DNA of 64,000 nucleotides, taken from CAITJF01 sp032654645. Its GTDB lineage: Bacteria; Pseudomonadota; Gammaproteobacteria; Burkholderiales; Gallionellaceae. The notes under the pieces were generated by a model, which ran no database searches, was not told the DNA's origin, and was given only the letters and a program-made list of their open reading frames with translations. Position numbers and translations under genes: made by a program. Shown one piece after another: positions 62,920-64,000 of the stretch. The DNA lies in assembly GCA_032654645.1 (NCBI GenBank), contig JAULAW010000015.1, forward strand, positions 310,001-374,000, read 5' to 3'. Numbering within the stretch: position 1 is the first letter of the stretch; every line of letters starts with the position of its first letter.

Positions 62920-64000
62920 ATGAGCCTATTAAACATCGTCATTCTCGCCGCCGGCAAAGGTACGCGCATGTATTCTGAGCGGCCCAAGGTGCTGCACCTG
63001 CTGGCTGGCCGCACGCTGTTGCAGCATGTGCTGGACACTGCGGCCATGCTGGCGCCGGTGAAGACTTGCGTAGTGTATGGGCATGGCGGTGAGGCCGTGC
63101 CGCAGGCGATGGCGCAATATGACTCCAGTTTTATTCTGCAGGAACCGCAGCTAGGCACCGGCCATGCGGTGCAGCAGGCGCTGCCGCAACTGCATGACAA
63201 CAGCCTGACACTGGTATTGTATGGCGATGTGCCGCTCATTCAGCACACCACGTTGCGGCAAATGCTCGGCGCGCCGGATGCGCTGACCCTGCTCACCGTC
63301 CATCTCGACAATCCTTCCGGTTACGGGCGCATCGTGCGCGATGGCGCAGGCAATGTCAGCCATATTGTCGAGGAAAAAGATGCCACACCGGAGCAGCGTG
63401 CCATCGGCGAAGTGAATACCGGCATCCTGACTGCTCCCACTTCCCTGCTGCGCGACTGGCTGGCCAAACTGCGCAATGACAATAATGCGCAAGGTGAGTA
63501 CTACCTCACCGACATCGTCGCCATGGCCGTTGCACAGGGTGTCACGGTGCGCACCGTTCAAGCGGCGCACGTGTGGGAAGTGCTAGGTGTGAACAGCAAG
63601 GCGCAACTCGCCGGGTTGGAGCGTAGCTGGCAACAGATTGAGGCTTCCCGGCTGCTGGCGCACGGCGTAACACTCGCCGACCCGGCGCGTCTGGATGTGC
63701 GCGGCAAACTGGTGTGCGGGCGCGATGTCGAGATTGATGTCGGCTGCATTTTCGAGGGTGAGGTGCGTTTGGGCAACAACGTGCGGGTGGGCGCCTACAG
63801 CATCATCAAGAACGCCACGCTTGCCAACGGGACAGACATCGCACCCTATAGCCACATAGACAGCAGCGAAGTAGGCGCCAACTGCCACATCGGGCCTTAC
63901 GCTCGCCTGCGCCCGGGAACCAGGTTGCATGACGGGGTGCATATCGGCAACTTCGTCGAGGTCAAAAACAGCGAGATCGCCAGCGGCAGCAAGGCCAATC
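62920..64000 (+). CDS. glmU: GlmU bifunctional UDP-GlcNAc pyrophosphorylase/acetyltransferase (3' truncated by window edge)
   Basis: The first about 360 residues are present; the frame is open at the window end. The uridyltransferase domain has VILAAGKGTRMYSERPKVLH, YGHGGEAV and LQEPQLGTGHAVQQALP. From about residue 255 on, left-handed beta-helix hexapeptide repeats begin (GRDVEIDVGCIFEGEVRLG, then VRVGAYS). GlmU makes UDP-GlcNAc for peptidoglycan and lipid A. The ATG at 62920 fits the family's N-terminus; a clear ribosome binding site is not seen. Confidence 0.94.
   Translation, partial: MSLLNIVILAAGKGTRMYSERPKVLHLLAGRTLLQHVLDTAAMLAPVKTCVVYGHGGEAVPQAMAQYDSSFILQEPQLGTGHAVQQALPQLHDNSLTLVLYGDVPLIQHTTLRQMLGAPDALTLLTVHLDNPSGYGRIVRDGAGNVSHIVEEKDATPEQRAIGEVNTGILTAPTSLLRDWLAKLRNDNNAQGEYYLTDIVAMAVAQGVTVRTVQAAHVWEVLGVNSKAQLAGLERSWQQIEASRLLAHGVTLADPARLDVRGKLVCGRDVEIDVGCIFEGEVRLGNNVRVGAYSIIKNATLANGTDIAPYSHIDSSEVGANCHIGPYARLRPGTRLHDGVHIGNFVEVKNSEIASGSKAN

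Overview
The window looks like a chromosomal segment of a betaproteobacterium, most likely of the Nitrosomonadales/Gallionellaceae type. This is inferred from protein character, not from a search: two proteins with the PEP-CTERM sorting tail, a split glycine dehydrogenase (gcvPA/gcvPB), a two-subunit pyruvate carboxylase, the classic rpsU-yqeY-dnaG-rpoD block, a solitary BtuM-type B12 transporter, and a high density of small palindromic repeats. No rRNA and no CRISPR array is present; one tRNA gene is.

Layout. 0-9 kb: end of a PEP-CTERM protein gene, hslR, a tautomerase, then a minus-strand copper/silver efflux operon (His-rich exported protein, DUF411 protein, cusC-cusB-cusA-cusF). 9.1-10.6 kb: an insertion sequence with a frameshifted DDE transposase, lying just upstream of the metal operon. 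10.9-14.5 kb: four orphan minus-strand genes (DUF3800-like, one unknown, two membrane proteins). 14.75-20.8 kb: the glycine cleavage operon gcvT-gcvH-gcvPA-tpx-gcvPB-dgkA behind a tandem glycine riboswitch and terminator. 20.9-25.7 kb: msbA, then btuM and btuB under a cobalamin riboswitch. 25.8-27.0 kb: a YdcF-like and an OsmC-like gene.

27.1-40.4 kb is an accessory island. A seven-gene minus-strand operon runs from an excisionase-like HTH gene through a type III-like mod/res pair, a DUF262-DUF1524 (GmrSD-like) nuclease, a RhuM-family protein and a nucleotidyltransferase to a TOTE-type primase-helicase. Divergent from it lie small genes (DUF3489 and a recombinase-associated HTH protein). The island abuts the 3' side of a CAU tRNA gene and has no integrase. 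This composite defence operon is the main candidate for a poorly described system.

40.6-50.1 kb is housekeeping: tRNA, rpoD, dnaG, yqeY, rpsU, a YgiD-type dioxygenase, tyrS, an M23 peptidase and anmK. 50.3-53.7 kb: a PfkB kinase, a ketosamine-kinase gene split by a 343-bp element with perfect 23-bp inverted ends and a TTAA target duplication, and galE. 54.3-57.4 kb: exopolysaccharide functions (LuxR-type regulator, VanZ-like protein, UDP-sugar lipid-carrier transferase) and a PEP-CTERM protein. 58.1-62.7 kb: pycA, pycB and an HpcH/HpaI-type lyase. The window ends inside glmU.

Small repeats are the most striking non-coding theme and they concentrate in the gcv locus. One palindrome sits inside the second glycine aptamer. 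Two intergenic spacers are built from heptanucleotide repeats arranged as inverted arms. Another palindrome lies before gcvPB, and a G/C-rich repeat is translated in frame inside GcvPB.
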